The notes: generated by a model not told the origin, from the sequence alone. A stretch of 64,000 nt of DNA from Synchiropus splendidus (GCF_027744825.2 NC_071335.1:18760501-18824500), one strand, 5' to 3'. Shown: positions 27,001-37,183, numbered from the stretch's first letter. Translations and numbers: made by a program.

Positions 27001-30000
27001 AATTTGTTTGACCTATATTTCAGACGCAGTCTGTATCCACACTGTTAAAAAGTGTTTTACAAATCACTTTGCTCAGTCAACAACAATACATACAGTACGC
27101 CAAAATACCCAAACAGTGTGGTAAATCATTGTGTAGTGTTCATAAAATAAATGAGTGTAAAACGGAGAGGACACCCTGTAGTTATGTAGCAGTGACATAA
27201 TGCTTTTTGAAGGTTGCAAATAGGTCTTTATTGAAAATGATGACTCTTATTACGAGTCAATAATGATTGCGTTTCCACCTTGAATCAACCCAACAGCGCG
27301 TCTCCTTCTGCCCTCAGGTCACTAATGAGCCTCCCAAAGGGCTGCGAGCCAATATGCGGCGAGCTTTTGCAGAAATCACCAATGATTACTATGAAGAGCA
27401 CGTGCTTCATCGACAGTGGAGGAAGATTGTCTTTGGGATCTGCTTCTTCCATGCAATCATCCAGGTGAGCCGCGCCGCCTTTCAAAGACACTGTCGAGCG
27501 TTTCTTTTCACTTTTCACTCGCTTTTATCTTCCTTCCCGTCTGCTTAGGAGCGAAAGAAATTTGGTCCATTGGGATGGAACATTCGATACGAGTTCAATG
27601 ACAGTGACAGAGAATGTGCTCTGCTTAACCTCAGCCTTTACTGCAAAGACGGAAGTATTCCATGGGACGCGCTTATCTACATCACTGGTGAGGACACACA
27701 TGGACATTCAGTCTGAGCAGCTCCTCATTTACCATCGGGTTTACATTCGAATTACTCTTTCAAGTGTTAATTTCAATTATGATTAAAAGTATATTGCCGC
27801 CATCCACATTTTCAAAACTAAAACTCACTTAATTTTCGGTTTTAAAGTATAAATGAATCAACTGTTTCTCTTCATTACAAAGTGGTTTACAGTTTTAATG
27901 TGTTTTTAGACGTCCAGCAGGCCAAATCAGTCATTGCACTTGTGCTGGAGTTAGTTATTCGCCTATTCGACTATCAGAATTCAACGCGTTGTTTCAAATT
28001 ACCGTAATTCCTCACTGGTTTATCCTCACGTCATGTCATGACGGTGAGTCCCAGATTCACCTCCTCATGAGGTGAATCTAGATCTAGATTCATCTATCTA
28101 TCATCTAGATGTCTGCTGTAAAATGTTTGACAAGTAATTCATTGAAACTCAATTGAAATGTACAGCATTTCTAAAGCAAGAGCGCCATCTAGTGGCCTCT
28201 GAAAGTTATTATTATTATTATTATTATTATTAATTACACTGTTTCATCAACCCTGCAGTACTGTTTCATGATACCTCATCTATCTATGATAAAAGAGGTT
28301 AACTTCATCACCATCAGTCACATCTGACTTACACTATTGAGGCTTTATTTAGAAAATGTGCTGCTCACAACCCTGAAGTGTCAGATGAAAGTGAAAGGGA
28401 CCAAACACTTTCTCTGAGAGAATTTCAGCAATTCTCCTGCCAGATAAACCCAGAGCACCTTTATGTACCTGTGGTTATTAACTCAGACAGACTTTATAGC
28501 CAGAGCGCTCATTTCGTCTCCGTAATCTGGTCCCATCCAAGCACGATGCGAATCATCATGTTTTACATGAAGCAGCGTTGCTTTTGTCTTCCCAGTGTGC
28601 GCCAAATTTTCACCGCCTGCAGCATCAGCAGATATTCCTCAGATTGTCCGCTCGCCTCCTCTTACATAACAGTGTCTTCCGGCGAAGTGTGCTCCTCCAC
28701 TCCTAATACATCACTGTCTGCTTTTGTGTTGGCTTGCTGGTATCGATCTTTCTGATTCCTGCACCAGAAGCAGATCAAGAGACCATTTCGGTTGTTGTGT
28801 TAGTTGGAGTTGATGAGTCAGGTAGTTAACTCTGAAAAAACAGGACATTAGAAATAGCTTGGCTTTTGTCATGTTGTTTATCTTGTGCTTAGACAAATGT
28901 GCCCGCGGTCTTGTTTGCTACTTGTGTATTTTTCACACCACTGGGTGTCCTGCTAGGATGTGTTGCAGTCTGAAAGGTCCCACAACTCCTGAGGGACTTC
29001 CTTAAATGACGTCGCATGAGATACTTACGGATTTGTCTTTGCTCATGTGGGCTTTCTTGTGTGTGTGTGTGTGTGGTTTGTCAGGTGAGATCACGTATGG
29101 AGGCAGAGTGACGGACTCTTGGGATCAGCGTTGTCTCCGAACTGTCCTTAAAGGCTTCTTCTCTCCGCCCACTCTCGAGCCCGGATATGCCTTTTCCCCT
29201 TCAGGTACGGCCCAACTTCAATTTATCAGTTGTTAGTAGAGTGCACTGGTTTCTAAGAGACAGGTTTTTTTTGCCACAAATAAATAAATAAACACGAAGA
29301 AGCCATTTCAATTATTTTTACATTAAAAAAAAAAAAAAGAAAAGAAAAAACAATTTTTTTCTGTAATGAATTGGAGACAGGCTTGTCATTTTTATTGTTT
29401 TCTTTGTATATATTAATCTGTCCTTCTTCAGATTCTGGTTGCATTTCCGCCTCCGATAGTTGAAAGGTTGAAGGTAGAAGAGGGGTAATATTAAGAACAC
29501 CGTAGGGCCCCACTTGACCCATACTTTGGTCTCATAAATTATCTTTTTGAAATCTCACTGAAATAATAAAATTTTTTATAACAAGTATATATACGTATAT
29601 ATATTTGTAACTTAAACATGGATGGATAAACAGGATGACAACAACAACAACAAACATGGAGGAATCCATGCATCAATAGCAAACAAAAGCAATCTGTTTG
29701 CTTTTGTCCAGCGATGTTTTTCGCGACACAATGGCCAGGGTTTCCACTACTCTGAATGTACGTAATGTTTTCATTAAAAGAGCTTTAGTTTAAATATGGT
29801 GATAGAAAAACTTCAACATAGCCACCATCGTGATTTATTGTGCCCTTGTCAAACTGATGCAAAATAAACAATATTTTGTTGTTTAAATGTATGGATGGGT
29901 CCATGGGTCATTTTCATTCAGTAATATACCAAATCCCACCCCCAAGTTACACTTATAAGTTACAAAAATATAAATATATATATTTTTTTCAATTCAAATT

Positions 30001-33000
30001 GAAGAAAAAATATTCTGTTTATTTATTTCAATAAAAATGCTTCAGAACAAAAAAAAAATTCAATATCAATACTGAATAAACATGTGTGTGCATGTGTGTT
30101 TTAGGGACCTACTATGCCCCAGATACGGATGAATTGGCAGAATGCAGGGATTATATTGAAAGCCTTCCCATCATCGATGATCCTGAGGTCTTCGGCATGC
30201 ATGAGAACGCAAACTTGGCCTTCCAGGTATGGATTAATAACCACAATTATTGACTCAGAACTACAGTATGTTCTTTTCTGTGTGTACCTTCTTAGCGCCA
30301 AGAAACTCAGACCATCATCAACACAATCGTGGATATAAACCCTCGGTCGTCAGCACAGCATGGGGCTAAAAGCAACGACGAGATCGTGTGCGAGCTCGCT
30401 CAGTCTATACTGTCCAAAGTCGTGGGTGAGAATAAACTTCAAAGCTTGTAATTCGGCAGTTGCTGGTTTGCATAGTGGGTATCATATTTTTGACTGTGAG
30501 CAGAGCGTCTGGACATGGACAAGGCAACGGACGCATTGTTCGTCAAAGACAAAAATGGGCGACTGAACTCACTGACCATTGTGTTGGGCCAGGAGGTGGA
30601 CAGATTCAACAATCTGCTGAAAGTTCTCAGGGTAAGACACAAAAACACCTACCAACTCATGCGTGGTCTGTTTGCGTTACAGGACTCTTGTGCCACTACT
30701 ATTGTCTCTGCTATTGTTTCTGATGCCATGTTTACATTTGATGTAACTATAACATAACTCTGTTATATCAATCAAAACATCTAGATTTAGAGTTGTTTTT
30801 CATCATCCTGCTCAGCTGTTGTGCAGAAGGAGGGGAGATTGTTGAAGTAAATCCTAAAGCTAAAAAGTCTGTCCTCTTTTCTTCGACATCAGCGGTGCCA
30901 AGAGAGGTCACCAGGGTGTTCCAAGAGTCTGAAAGCCCCAGCATTTGATATTCATCCAGAAGTGCCGAAGGCTTCGGCTGCTTAACAGATGTCACGGCTG
31001 ATAGGAATGAGAGAAAGAGCACTAGACAAGACTGGTGGACTCCCTCCCTACTTCACATCGCCTCCAAGGCACACTAAACTCTGAGTTAAAGAGAAGGATG
31101 CGGCCACTTTTACAAGAGTTACTGCAAAGTTCACCTGGGTTTGATGAGTTGTTTGTTTACATAGTAAGAGCAGTAACCAGCTATTTTTTGCAAAACAAAG
31201 TCCAGATCAGAAACTTTTGGTGGTAGCAGCTCACAAACACAGTCAGAGGGTCACAGCAGCTGATACTCATGCAGCGTTCTGTGTTGTGATATATGCTTGT
31301 TGTGGTGAAAATAAATGCTTAACTTGCTCAAACTCAGTCAGCTGCTGCACTGGAGATATCAAGCTCCCTGGTGTGTCTACCAAGAGAGTGGTGTACAATA
31401 CTCATGAATGTGTCTTTCTCGCCGTCAGATTTCGCTGATCACCTTACAAAAGGCCATTTCCGGATTAGTGGTGATGTCTGAAGAGATGGACAGAATCTAC
31501 AACAGCTTCCTCAAGAACCAAGTCCCGTCCCACTGGGCCAACTCTGCTTACCCTTCTCTGAAAACCCTGGCCTCCTGGGTTCGGGACTTGACCTTCAGGA
31601 CCTCCTTCATCCAGGTTGGTGGATTAGAGCAAGGCAATCCAAATCCGTCCTTGTACATTACAGCGTACCTTTTTTGCCAAATGCAAAACAAAGATGGTAG
31701 TATCTAGTGTAGGTCTCAGTCTAGTTCTCATTTCTGTTCTGTTCATTAAAAATGTCCAAGTATTTAAACATGCATTTACTGAGATATTTGTGGGTCCAAA
31801 AAAAATGTTGCCCAGCAAGTTTGACATATCAATGATGCTAACGCAATAGAAACATATTTGTGACACAATGAGCCCTCTGGGCATTTATCTCTCCTCATGC
31901 ATTATTTCAATCTCTTTGGCTCATCTCCCATAACCACAGCAATTCTTCCGTACCACTGGACTGAAAGTACATCCCTCGGTCATAAAATTAGCCTCCTCGT
32001 ACACACACATGGACAAGACAGAACAAAAAGAAAGAGCTCCACATCATCGATGTGTAATTCACTGTGCCGGCGCAGGTTGACTCACTGAGTCGTTCTCGGG
32101 TCCCTGAAGTGACCGGACGTTCTCCACGGCTTGTTAGACACTGAAGGCAGCATATTTAAACTGCTGGGTTATTTAAAGTTGTGCGTTTACAGACCACTCC
32201 CTCTCCTCTGCTTTTAGTCTTGGATTGAACACGGCAATCCCAAATCGTTCTGGATATCTGGGTTCTTCTTCCCTCAAGGCTTCCTAACTGGTAAAAGTTT
32301 CTCCTTTGATCATGACCTTTTTGACCTCAGTGGTCAAACGCTTAGGATAGAAATTCCTTAGTTTAGAGCTTTTCAAATGCTCCTCTCTTCAGGCGTCCTC
32401 CAGAATCACGCCAGGCATCACAATCTGCCCATTGATGAGCTCAACTTCCGATACAACATGGTGCCCGAGTACATAGACCAGGGGGCGGAGACCTACGAGT
32501 GCGAGATGTACGAGGACAAGAAGGTAGTGTCTCAGTAACCAGTAGTCTTTACTGGTGGTGAGAGATGTTCGCAGTCCGATAGTAAAAGTCTGTTTTCGAA
32601 TAAATAATATGTTGAAAATAAATATTTGGTCTTGAGGCAAACGTTTATAACATTTGCACAGATAAGCAAAAACAGATGCAGCTTTTACTCCTAAATAAAT
32701 GCAAATGTTTTGTATTTCACTTTTTACTTTCACTTTGTGATGTTTTTAGACTTGAATAGCTTTTAACCACATCACATCCCCTTAAACCTGTTTGGTAGCA
32801 AATAGGAAAGTCTTTGTTATAGTGCATGCCACTGCCCAGTTCAGCTTCCGTCAGTACATTGATTTTATTTTATTTATTTTACCCAGTATTATTGTCCTAC
32901 ACTGATTTTTTTTGTACATAATTCGTATTATCAACATTCAGAGGTTTCTTCTTCACATACTTGTGAGGAAGAGGCTGCACTCGGTAAGTGAATGATACAG

Positions 33001-33717
33001 TATGGCCTATTAAATGTTGTTAAAGTACATTTTTTGTCGCCTTAGTCCCAAGAATATTTTCTTTCAAATGTCAGGCTTGGTCGCTAATGGTAACTTGTCA
33101 GAAACGACTGGATTTCCTGGTGCTGTGTATGTAGCTCTTGTGGATGACTGTATGGCTTCTCAGCGCTGCTGTCCAGCTGGCCAGCCACAGTATGAACTCA
33201 AAATCCCAGAAATATTTCAACTTCTCGTGTGACTGTGGTAACAGACAGTGTTCAGGTGTGAACAGTCATTGGAGGTTGAAAACCTCGGATGCCATTGATC
33301 TAACTGGCTCGTGCTTGCAGTTACCAAAGCCAGAGAATGGTGTGCTGGTTCACGGAATGTTCATGGAGGCAAGTCGCTGGGACGACGACAACATGGTAAT
33401 CGAGGACGCATTACCTCGGGTGATGAGCTCAGTGCTGCCCGTGGTCCACTTCGAGCCGGAGCAGAACTATGAGCCCGAGCCGGAGCTGTATCACGCACCC
33501 CTTTACAAGACCTCCGCACGTCAGGGAACTCTTTCCACCACAGGTAACTCAGTTAACATTGATCAAGCAAGCGTGAGAGTGGAATCGATGAGGGTTTGTG
33601 CGTCTCTCAACAGGTCATTCAACCAACTTTGTTGTGACTGTTATGCTGCCTTCTCACCGTCCTAGCGACTACTGGATTTCCAAAGCATCGGCTCTCCTCT
33701 GCCAATTGGATGACTGA
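857..33717 (+). CDS. dnah6: Dynein axonemal heavy chain 6 gene, 5'-partial, 69 exons
   Basis: Motor heavy chain of an axonemal inner-arm dynein. It hydrolyses ATP and walks on the B-tubule of ciliary and flagellar doublets. The 69 exons join in frame to 3,510 codons plus TGA (33715-33717). The order is tail end, linker, AAA1, AAA2, AAA3, AAA4, stalk, AAA5, strut, AAA6 and C-terminal domain. P-loops are GPAGTGKT (AAA1), GPTGGGKT (AAA2), GATGVGKS (AAA3, split across exons 29/30) and GVGGTGKQ (AAA4). Assignment to DNAH6 rests on remembered family sequence: the ending with [20 protein letters not shown] and HFEPEQNY differs from the GARWD-type endings of DNAH1, DNAH3, DNAH7 and DNAH12. The first visible exon begins with two bases of a split codon, so the start lies upstream. 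All phases agree; the only splice anomaly is the exon 44 donor. Exon coordinates are in the domain entries that follow. Confidence 0.95.
1651..1813. mobile_element. Short palindromic element, copy A
   Basis: In dnah6 intron 2. Left arm GCTTCATGAAACAGTGTCCT and CATTTTCAGA; right arm ACACTGTATCATGAAGCTTC is its inverse. It begins AGTGGTGAGG and ends CATTCACTAC, which resembles hAT-type termini. The central part, where other copies carry a CTCF-like motif, is diverged here. Confidence 0.7.
3125..7715 (+). CDS. dnah6: dnah6 exons 7-16: linker domain
   Basis: Exons 3125-3280, 4108-4158, 4947-5039, 5106-5225, 5410-5590, 5733-5829, 5958-6192, 6381-6545, 7399-7509 and 7590-7715. The linker (DHC_N2 family) lies across the AAA ring and makes the power stroke. 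Landmarks are [18 protein letters not shown] (exon 10), [16 protein letters not shown] (exon 11), [18 protein letters not shown] (exons 12/13), [14 protein letters not shown] (exon 13) and [19 protein letters not shown] (exon 16). Exon 8 is only 51 nt (17 codons). Introns 7 and 8 are about 0.8 kb each with no recognised repeat. Intron 14 carries a hAT-like element. Confidence 0.94.
6563..6959. mobile_element. hAT/Charlie-like non-autonomous element
   Basis: In dnah6 intron 14. It starts AGGGTTCTTAACCTTTTTGA, a Charlie-type hAT end, and ends with the degraded inverse ATGGCTAAGAG. It shares AAAAGTCCAAC(T/C)AGCAGC and TATCACCATAAAATTCA with a second copy at 46110-46490. Confidence 0.6.
8220..10410 (+). 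CDS. dnah6: dnah6 exons 17-22: AAA1, main ATPase site
   Basis: Exons 8220-8375, 8545-8706, 9108-9245, 9320-9487, 9574-9722 and 10303-10410. AAA1 is the principal ATP-hydrolysing module. The Walker A GPAGTGKT lies at 8605-8628, followed by [20 protein letters not shown]. The Walker B is in exon 19 (CCFDEFNRI). [20 protein letters not shown] in exon 20 is the sensor-I/arginine-finger region, nearly invariant in axonemal dyneins. No catalytic residue is missing. Intron 18 contains a short AT run; introns 16, 18 and 21 (0.4-0.6 kb) show no gene. Confidence 0.96.
10538..10714. mobile_element. Short palindromic element, copy B
   Basis: In dnah6 intron 22. The right arm is clear: GTGCCATCTAGTGGCCTCTG, AAAATCAGGACACTGTTTCA, TGAAACCTCATC. 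The left arm is eroded. The complement of 10636-10649 is an exact match to the 14-bp CTCF core consensus. Confidence 0.7.
11367..13508 (+). CDS. dnah6: dnah6 exons 23-28: AAA2
   Basis: Exons 11367-11493, 11865-12077, 12148-12369, 12431-12553, 13100-13282 and 13365-13508. AAA2 binds nucleotide mainly structurally in dyneins. Exon 23 has [13 protein letters not shown]. Exon 24 holds the Walker A GPTGGGKT (11916-11939), then [13 protein letters not shown]. Exon 25 has [20 protein letters not shown] and [10 protein letters not shown]. Exon 26 has [14 protein letters not shown], the conserved arginine-finger-like segment. Two splice sites look weak. Exon 24 ends at GTGCAA. Exon 27 starts after a purine-containing acceptor (ATGTAAAG) with almost no pyrimidine tract; phase and homology still force that start. 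Confidence 0.95.
13786..16600 (+). CDS. dnah6: dnah6 exons 29-36: AAA3, regulatory ATP site
   Basis: Exons 13786-14007, 14117-14264, 14343-14500, 14774-14905, 15051-15222, 16080-16226, 16296-16369 and 16446-16600. AAA3 gates release of the motor from the microtubule. The P-loop GATGVGK is at the end of exon 29 and its serine opens exon 30. The Walker [15 protein letters not shown] is in exon 31. [20 protein letters not shown] in exon 32 is the sensor region. Exon 33 has [14 protein letters not shown]. Exon 35 is small (74 nt). Intron 33 (857 bp) is AT-rich with a poly(A) run near 15632 and no recognised element. Confidence 0.95.
16679..17658 (+). CDS. dnah6: dnah6 exons 37-39: AAA4
   Basis: Exons 16679-16910, 16975-17127 and 17518-17658. 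The P-loop-like motif GVGGTGKQ (16725-16748) sits in [11 protein letters not shown]...SLTRLA. Next comes [20 protein letters not shown], then the Walker B-like VFLFTDTQ split at the exon 37/38 junction from [20 protein letters not shown]. Exon 39 carries [32 protein letters not shown] and Q, where the AAA4 large subdomain turns towards the stalk. Intron 38 (390 bp) shows nothing recognised. Confidence 0.95.
17802..19528 (+). CDS. dnah6: dnah6 exons 40-45: stalk and microtubule-binding domain
   Basis: Exons 17802-18044, 18476-18643, 18704-18939, 19009-19153, 19219-19335 and 19405-19528. Exon 40 ends AAA4 ([19 protein letters not shown]) and opens coiled coil 1. Exons 41-42 are charged heptad sequence ([37 protein letters not shown]). 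Exons 42-44 hold the microtubule-binding tip: [49 protein letters not shown] and [19 protein letters not shown]. Exons 44-45 return as coiled coil 2 ([20 protein letters not shown]). The donor after exon 44 is non-canonical and is annotated separately. Intron 40 contains a LINE fragment. Confidence 0.93.
18130..18350 (+). mobile_element. LINE reverse-transcriptase fragment
   Basis: In dnah6 intron 40. Translation gives [13 protein letters not shown], then a broken stretch with stops, then [10 protein letters not shown]. This is the palm region of a LINE reverse transcriptase of the group whose 3' end lies at 38020-38560. The copy is degenerate and not functional. Confidence 0.65.
19336..19341 (+). 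other. Non-canonical GG splice donor after dnah6 exon 44
   Basis: Exon 44 must end at 19335 to keep phase 0 and give the expected AQ-EEL junction with exon 45 (starts 19405). The next six bases are GGAAGT, the strong donor GTAAGT with one change at +2 (T to G). The nearest GT is at 19340-19341. Using it would add 4 nt and shift the frame into a stop in exon 45. It could be a real splice variant, a polymorphism or a sequencing error. Confidence 0.85.
19600..22781 (+). CDS. dnah6: dnah6 exons 46-53: AAA5 and strut
   Basis: Exons 19600-19796, 20508-20711, 21413-21538, 21668-21832, 21898-21965, 22028-22208, 22286-22465 and 22548-22781. Exon 46 completes coiled coil 2 ([20 protein letters not shown]) and enters AAA5 ([17 protein letters not shown]). 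Exon 47 has [18 protein letters not shown] and [13 protein letters not shown]. Exons 49-50 carry [19 protein letters not shown] and [19 protein letters not shown]. Exons 51-52 form the strut (buttress) coiled coil ([26 protein letters not shown]). Exons 52-53 have [20 protein letters not shown] and [17 protein letters not shown]. Intron 46 holds an inverted-repeat element; intron 47 (701 bp) shows nothing clear. Confidence 0.95.
19862..20093. mobile_element. Short palindromic element, copy C
   Basis: In dnah6 intron 46. Both arms are present: GACGAGGTTTCATGAAACAG at the left and TGTGCCATGAAACATCATCT at the right, ending CATCACTAC. The left arm contains CCACTGGTGGCGCTC (19920 on), a CTCF-like core with one base missing. 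Confidence 0.75.
24202..24263. repeat. Perfect 28-bp inverted repeat with 6-nt loop
   Basis: In dnah6 intron 53. Bases 24202-24229 are the exact reverse complement of 24236-24263, around the loop AGGTTA. The arms start ATGTGAAATAGAGGTGG. It would form a stable hairpin if transcribed. Confidence 0.95.
24579..26492 (+). CDS. dnah6: dnah6 exons 54-58: AAA6
   Basis: Exons 24579-24714, 24819-24979, 25050-25240, 25649-25809 and 26404-26492. AAA6 closes the motor ring. Exon 54 ([20 protein letters not shown]) and exon 55 ([17 protein letters not shown]) are the less conserved lead-in. Exon 56 carries [20 protein letters not shown]. Exon 57 has [16 protein letters not shown] and [20 protein letters not shown]. 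Exon 58 has [20 protein letters not shown]. No functional P-loop is seen, as is normal for AAA6. Intron 53 (1.8 kb) contains a perfect hairpin; intron 57 contains an inverted-repeat element. Confidence 0.94.
25998..26227. mobile_element. Short palindromic element, copy D (most complete)
   Basis: In dnah6 intron 57, about 230 bp. The left arm runs GATGAGGTTTCATGAAACAG, TGTACTGATTTTCAGAGG, then CCACCAGATGGCAC (26066-26079). The right arm is its inverse, with GCGCCATCTAGTGA (26141-26154), then CTCTGAAAATTAGG and CTGTTTCAT. It ends GCCTCATCTAGCCTCCACTA. The two CTCF-like cores face each other. Confidence 0.85.
27318..33717 (+). CDS. dnah6: dnah6 exons 59-69: C-terminal domain and stop
   Basis: Exons 27318-27464, 27549-27687, 29085-29204, 30105-30226, 30296-30425, 30504-30631, 31429-31614, 32218-32290, 32393-32523, 33321-33543 and 33614-33717. 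The C-terminal domain lies on the ring and tunes processivity. Landmarks are [103 protein letters not shown] and [19 protein letters not shown]. The protein ends SALLCQLDD then TGA. The segment between exons 67 and 68 is a few residues shorter than I recall for mammalian DNAH6, though phases fit. Confidence 0.95.
28111..28288. mobile_element. Short palindromic element, copy E
   Basis: In dnah6 intron 60, with a degraded left arm. GCGCCATCTAGTGG at 28182-28195 is an exact CTCF core on the minus strand. A TTA/ATT trinucleotide array (28206-28232) has expanded inside the right arm before ACTGTTTCATCAACCCTGCA. Confidence 0.8.
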
Positions 33718-34227
33718 AGTTTAAGTTAAGTTAAGGTTGTATTTGCAGCTCTAGTTTCCTGCACCGAGAACGTGACTTGTACACATATACAGTATTGTCA
33801 ACTCGATGACATGGCAATGTTCTCTCCATGCTGCGAACGTCACATTCTTCTAAGGCAAAACAACAGCAAGACAATAGATGGGTGTGTTTAGCGAATACGT
33901 ACTGCCCCCGGGGGAAAAGATGAAGCGTTGGACCAGGAACTGTGGATGTTCGAACAGCGATGACTAAACACACAGATGGCTAGCAAGTACAGGCTGCTGA
34001 ACCAAGGGCAGGAGAAAGTACAGGGGGAGCGATGATAATCCAATGATGGAATAAGCGCATGTAGCGACAGAATACGGTTCCACAGACAGAGAATGTGGAG
34101 CAGTGAGACAAACCCAGTGGTGCAAGTGAAAAAAGCATATGGGAACATTCAACACTGACCGCTATTAAAGAAGTAAACACAAACCGGAACTTACCTCAGG
34201 TTATTTCTGTGTATGCATAAAATGTCA

Positions 34228-34233
34228 AATAAA
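34228..34233 (+). terminator. Candidate dnah6 polyadenylation signal
   Basis: AATAAA about 510 bp after the dnah6 stop codon, on the coding strand. It is the first clear hexamer I saw downstream. The hexamer alone is weak evidence; no transcript end can be seen. Confidence 0.35.
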
Positions 34234-35823
34234 AAGTATCCACTGGAATGTATTCAGGCATTGCTGTTGCAATTCCCCCTCCATTTCTACTACACTTTCT
34301 GCTTCGATTATTCCCATTTACCTGCCTCCCTTAGTCTCATCTTGCAACCATGACTTCACGCTTTCTTATGGTCACTGAGCATCAGCCACTGAGCCTTGCT
34401 GTATTCTACCTCTGAGTCAAAGGTTGTTTTGTCTGGTGACATTAACAGATCCCTCCAGAATATGACTGACTGTTGCATGATTCTGACTTGCCATATCTGC
34501 AGCATGACTGCTACGTGAGTTTTCGGAGATATATACTTACAAAATCTATGTTTTTTTATGCAAAATATATTACTAAAAAAAGTTTTGCCATGTCTCAGTG
34601 GAGAGCTTTTTCTTTGTTCATTCTGAAATCGTATCAACATTCTGCGGCTGAGCCCCAAAAACATGTTTTACCCTGATGACTGGAACTTTTTCAGATACCG
34701 AATGAGTTCAAAGTATTCACATTAGCTGGAAATTACACTCTGCTTCCCCTCCGGGCTTCATCGCTTCTCCAATCTCCTTCAGCTTTCAAGCAGCAGCCAC
34801 GACACAGAAGTGAGATAATGCTGCGCTGCTAATGCCCTCTTCACGCCACATGTGCTGTAAATGACTTGGCAGTTGCTGTCCTGTAGACCCGAGTAGTTTC
34901 TTGGTGTGGTGACTTCGGATCAGATCGGCGTCGTCTGTGGTGATGGCAGTGTCAGTCTGTGCTTCTCTTTATGTTTTGAAATCCTGGTTATATGGCAGTA
35001 TGTCATTTGACAAGCCCATGACATGAACAGGTTTATTCTTGTTTGTTTGGAAGATATAAAAGATGCTGTTGCGAACTCATGGTCTCATGAAGTTCAGCCT
35101 AGTCCGAAGTCATTACACACAATGCAGGTCACTGTGTTTATCACAGAGCAGTGATTTGTCAATAACCCTTGCACTGGCTGGTGTGAATTATCATCGTCCA
35201 GTGTCACCATGACGACACTGAGTTTAAGAGGCGATGACTTCAAGTGCTAAAATGTGTGCTAACACTTAAATTCTGACGAAAAATGGAGATCCAGACGGGG
35301 GCGATGAAGTCTGAGGCATCAAGGGCAGATTAAAACAGAGAGCTGACATGAATATTTGACAATTCCTCAGAAGGTTTATTAATCTGTGAGGTGCCCGACA
35401 GGGGCTCGTGGTTGTTTGCTGAGTCAGATGTGTTTGCAGATTAGTCTAGACTCCAGGGGTCATTCTTCCGTCGGAGCGTGACTCTTCAACTGTCGAACAA
35501 CACCGGCTCATAACGGATCAGCAGTGGAATGAGATTTTTAAACGCGATTAAACTTTGACTCTGACCCTGTTTCCTTGTCTAGAGTTAGCAGACTGAATAT
35601 CTGGGCCAGTAGGTCCATTCATCCACACAGACGAAACAAACTTAGCAGTTGACCGACAGTTCCACAATGCTTTGCGGAGTGACCTTATATATTGTTGCGT
35701 ATCTCCTCTTGGAAACAACATAAAATTGCAGTTGGAGCCAAAGTGGTAGGTAACAACCCATTCTGGTTCGATAATTTACTAGCAGTTGTTTTAATTCAGA
35801 GTTCTTCCTAGTAGAAGTTAGTA

Positions 35824-35990
35824 GTTAGTGTTGGGCTGGTGAGGCTTCATGAAACACTGTCCTCACTTTCAAAGTTCAGGAGGTGGTGTTCTCGGTTTTA
35901 AAGTGATGATGTGAGGTTTCATTGAAATGTTTTCATCTCAAGATTTAAGAGCAGTAAATTCAGGAAGCTTCACCAGCACATCGCCAGTTT
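35824..35990. mobile_element. Short palindromic element, copy F
   Basis: Starts AGTGTTGGGCTGGTGAGG, the best-preserved hAT-like terminus of the family, then GCTTCATGAAACACTGTCCT. The internal part is diverged (TTCAGGAGGTGGTGTTCTC). The right end is GAAGCTTCACCAG. Confidence 0.65.
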
Positions 35991-36087
35991 AAAGGCAGTA
36001 ATTAAACTGGTGTCACTGAAGGTTACAAGTAAAACTTGAGCAGTGAAACTTTGAGAAAGCTGCTAGTCACGACCCTGTGGCTCATGA

Positions 36088-36268
36088 TGGCGTCATGAGG
36101 TTTCATGAAACAGTGTCCTCATTTTCAGAGCTTACAAGGTGACACTCTCTGCCCTTTGATCTTTGGACTTAAACAACAGCTTCTCTTCATCTTTAAGAGA
36201 AGAGCACCAGCTACTGAGCTCTGAAAACAAGGTCACTGTTTCATGAAGCCTCATCCGCCCCTCACTAC
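36088..36268. mobile_element. Short palindromic element, copy G
   Basis: Left arm CATGAGGTTTCATGAAACAG, TGTCCTCATTTTCAGAGC; right arm GAGCTCTGAAAACAAGGTCA, CTGTTTCATGAAGCCTCATC, ending CCCCTCACTAC. The CTCF-like position is diverged (ACAAGGTGACACTCT). Confidence 0.75.
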
Positions 36269-36879
36269 TTGTAGTGTCTGGCCGCTTTCATCGACCAAAA
36301 TAAATGCTTGTGAAAAGTCATGGCAGAATTTGCGGTGAAGATCTAACCTATGTTACACCACCATATGTGACCTCTCCACGATACCACAGCAACATCAAAG
36401 GCATGTGATCAACATCGATTCAGGGGTCAATGCAAAGTGTCCCGCTTCATGAAATGGGGTAGCAGCTGTGTTGTTTTCACGTTACAGTCCACAGAGATGT
36501 GACCTCGACCAAGTGAGAGACGTTGCAAGCATCATTCATGCAGGATCGCAGGACCTCGTCCAGATGCTATCACACCTCATTTAGTACAAATTACCGAGAG
36601 GCAGTTGCAGTGTGTCGCTGCCTGGTAGAATGAACTAAAACTGAGATTTGTTTGAACATCGTGAGCATGTTAGCGCAGCTGCGCAGCGTCTTTCTACAAG
36701 AATTATGGAATGAAATAGAATCCGATCTGACATTTTTAACTCAATGCTGAGACTTTTTTACGGAACGTTGAAGCTTGTGTGTTGTCACTCCTCAATACTT
36801 AGATAGTATGTCAATTTAAAAAACCAAACACAGAGAATAAAACGTTTGAGTAAACGTTTCACCTACTCTTAAACATGAA

Positions 36880-37183
36880 GGGAAAAGTGCCGTCCAGTTT
36901 TTAAGCACCGTTTGAAATGGGAAGTGGAAAGAAGCTCGGTGAAGAGTGTTCCATCCTGCAGCTGAAGCATTTTCAGAACCTGTTTCAAAACAGTGGTGAC
37001 AAAGCTGGTGGTGGGCAGCCACGCCACACTTCAGGGACTGTTTGTGAAGTTCCACCATATTTTCAGTCCATAACTGTGATCTTTTTTTTAAGGCCAAACC
37101 AGTTGCCATTAATCGAAGGGTGGATTCTTTTGACTTTCAAGGCCTGTGTGACCAGTGATGATCAGAAAGGTTAAGAACCCCTG
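36880..37183. mobile_element. hAT-like terminal fragment
   Basis: Only the right end is clear: GGTTAAGAACCCCTG (37169-37183) is the inverse of the Charlie-type start CAGGGGTTCTTAACC. The left boundary is a guess. Confidence 0.35.

Larger units (their letters stand above)
3281..33320 (+). other. Survey of remaining long dnah6 introns
   Basis: Introns longer than 300 bp where I saw no gene or element: 7 (3281-4107), 8 (4159-4946), 16 (7716-8219), 18 (8707-9107), 21 (9723-10302), 23 (11494-11864), 26 (12554-13099), 33 (15223-16079), 38 (17128-17517), 47 (20712-21412), 56 (25241-25648), 58 (26493-27317), 61 (29205-30104), 64 (30632-31428), 65 (31615-32217) and 67 (32524-33320). Intron 22 has an ACTAC-rich tract at 10700-11100 besides copy B. 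Intron 60 has a GT array at 29061-29076 beside the exon 61 acceptor. Confidence 0.6.
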
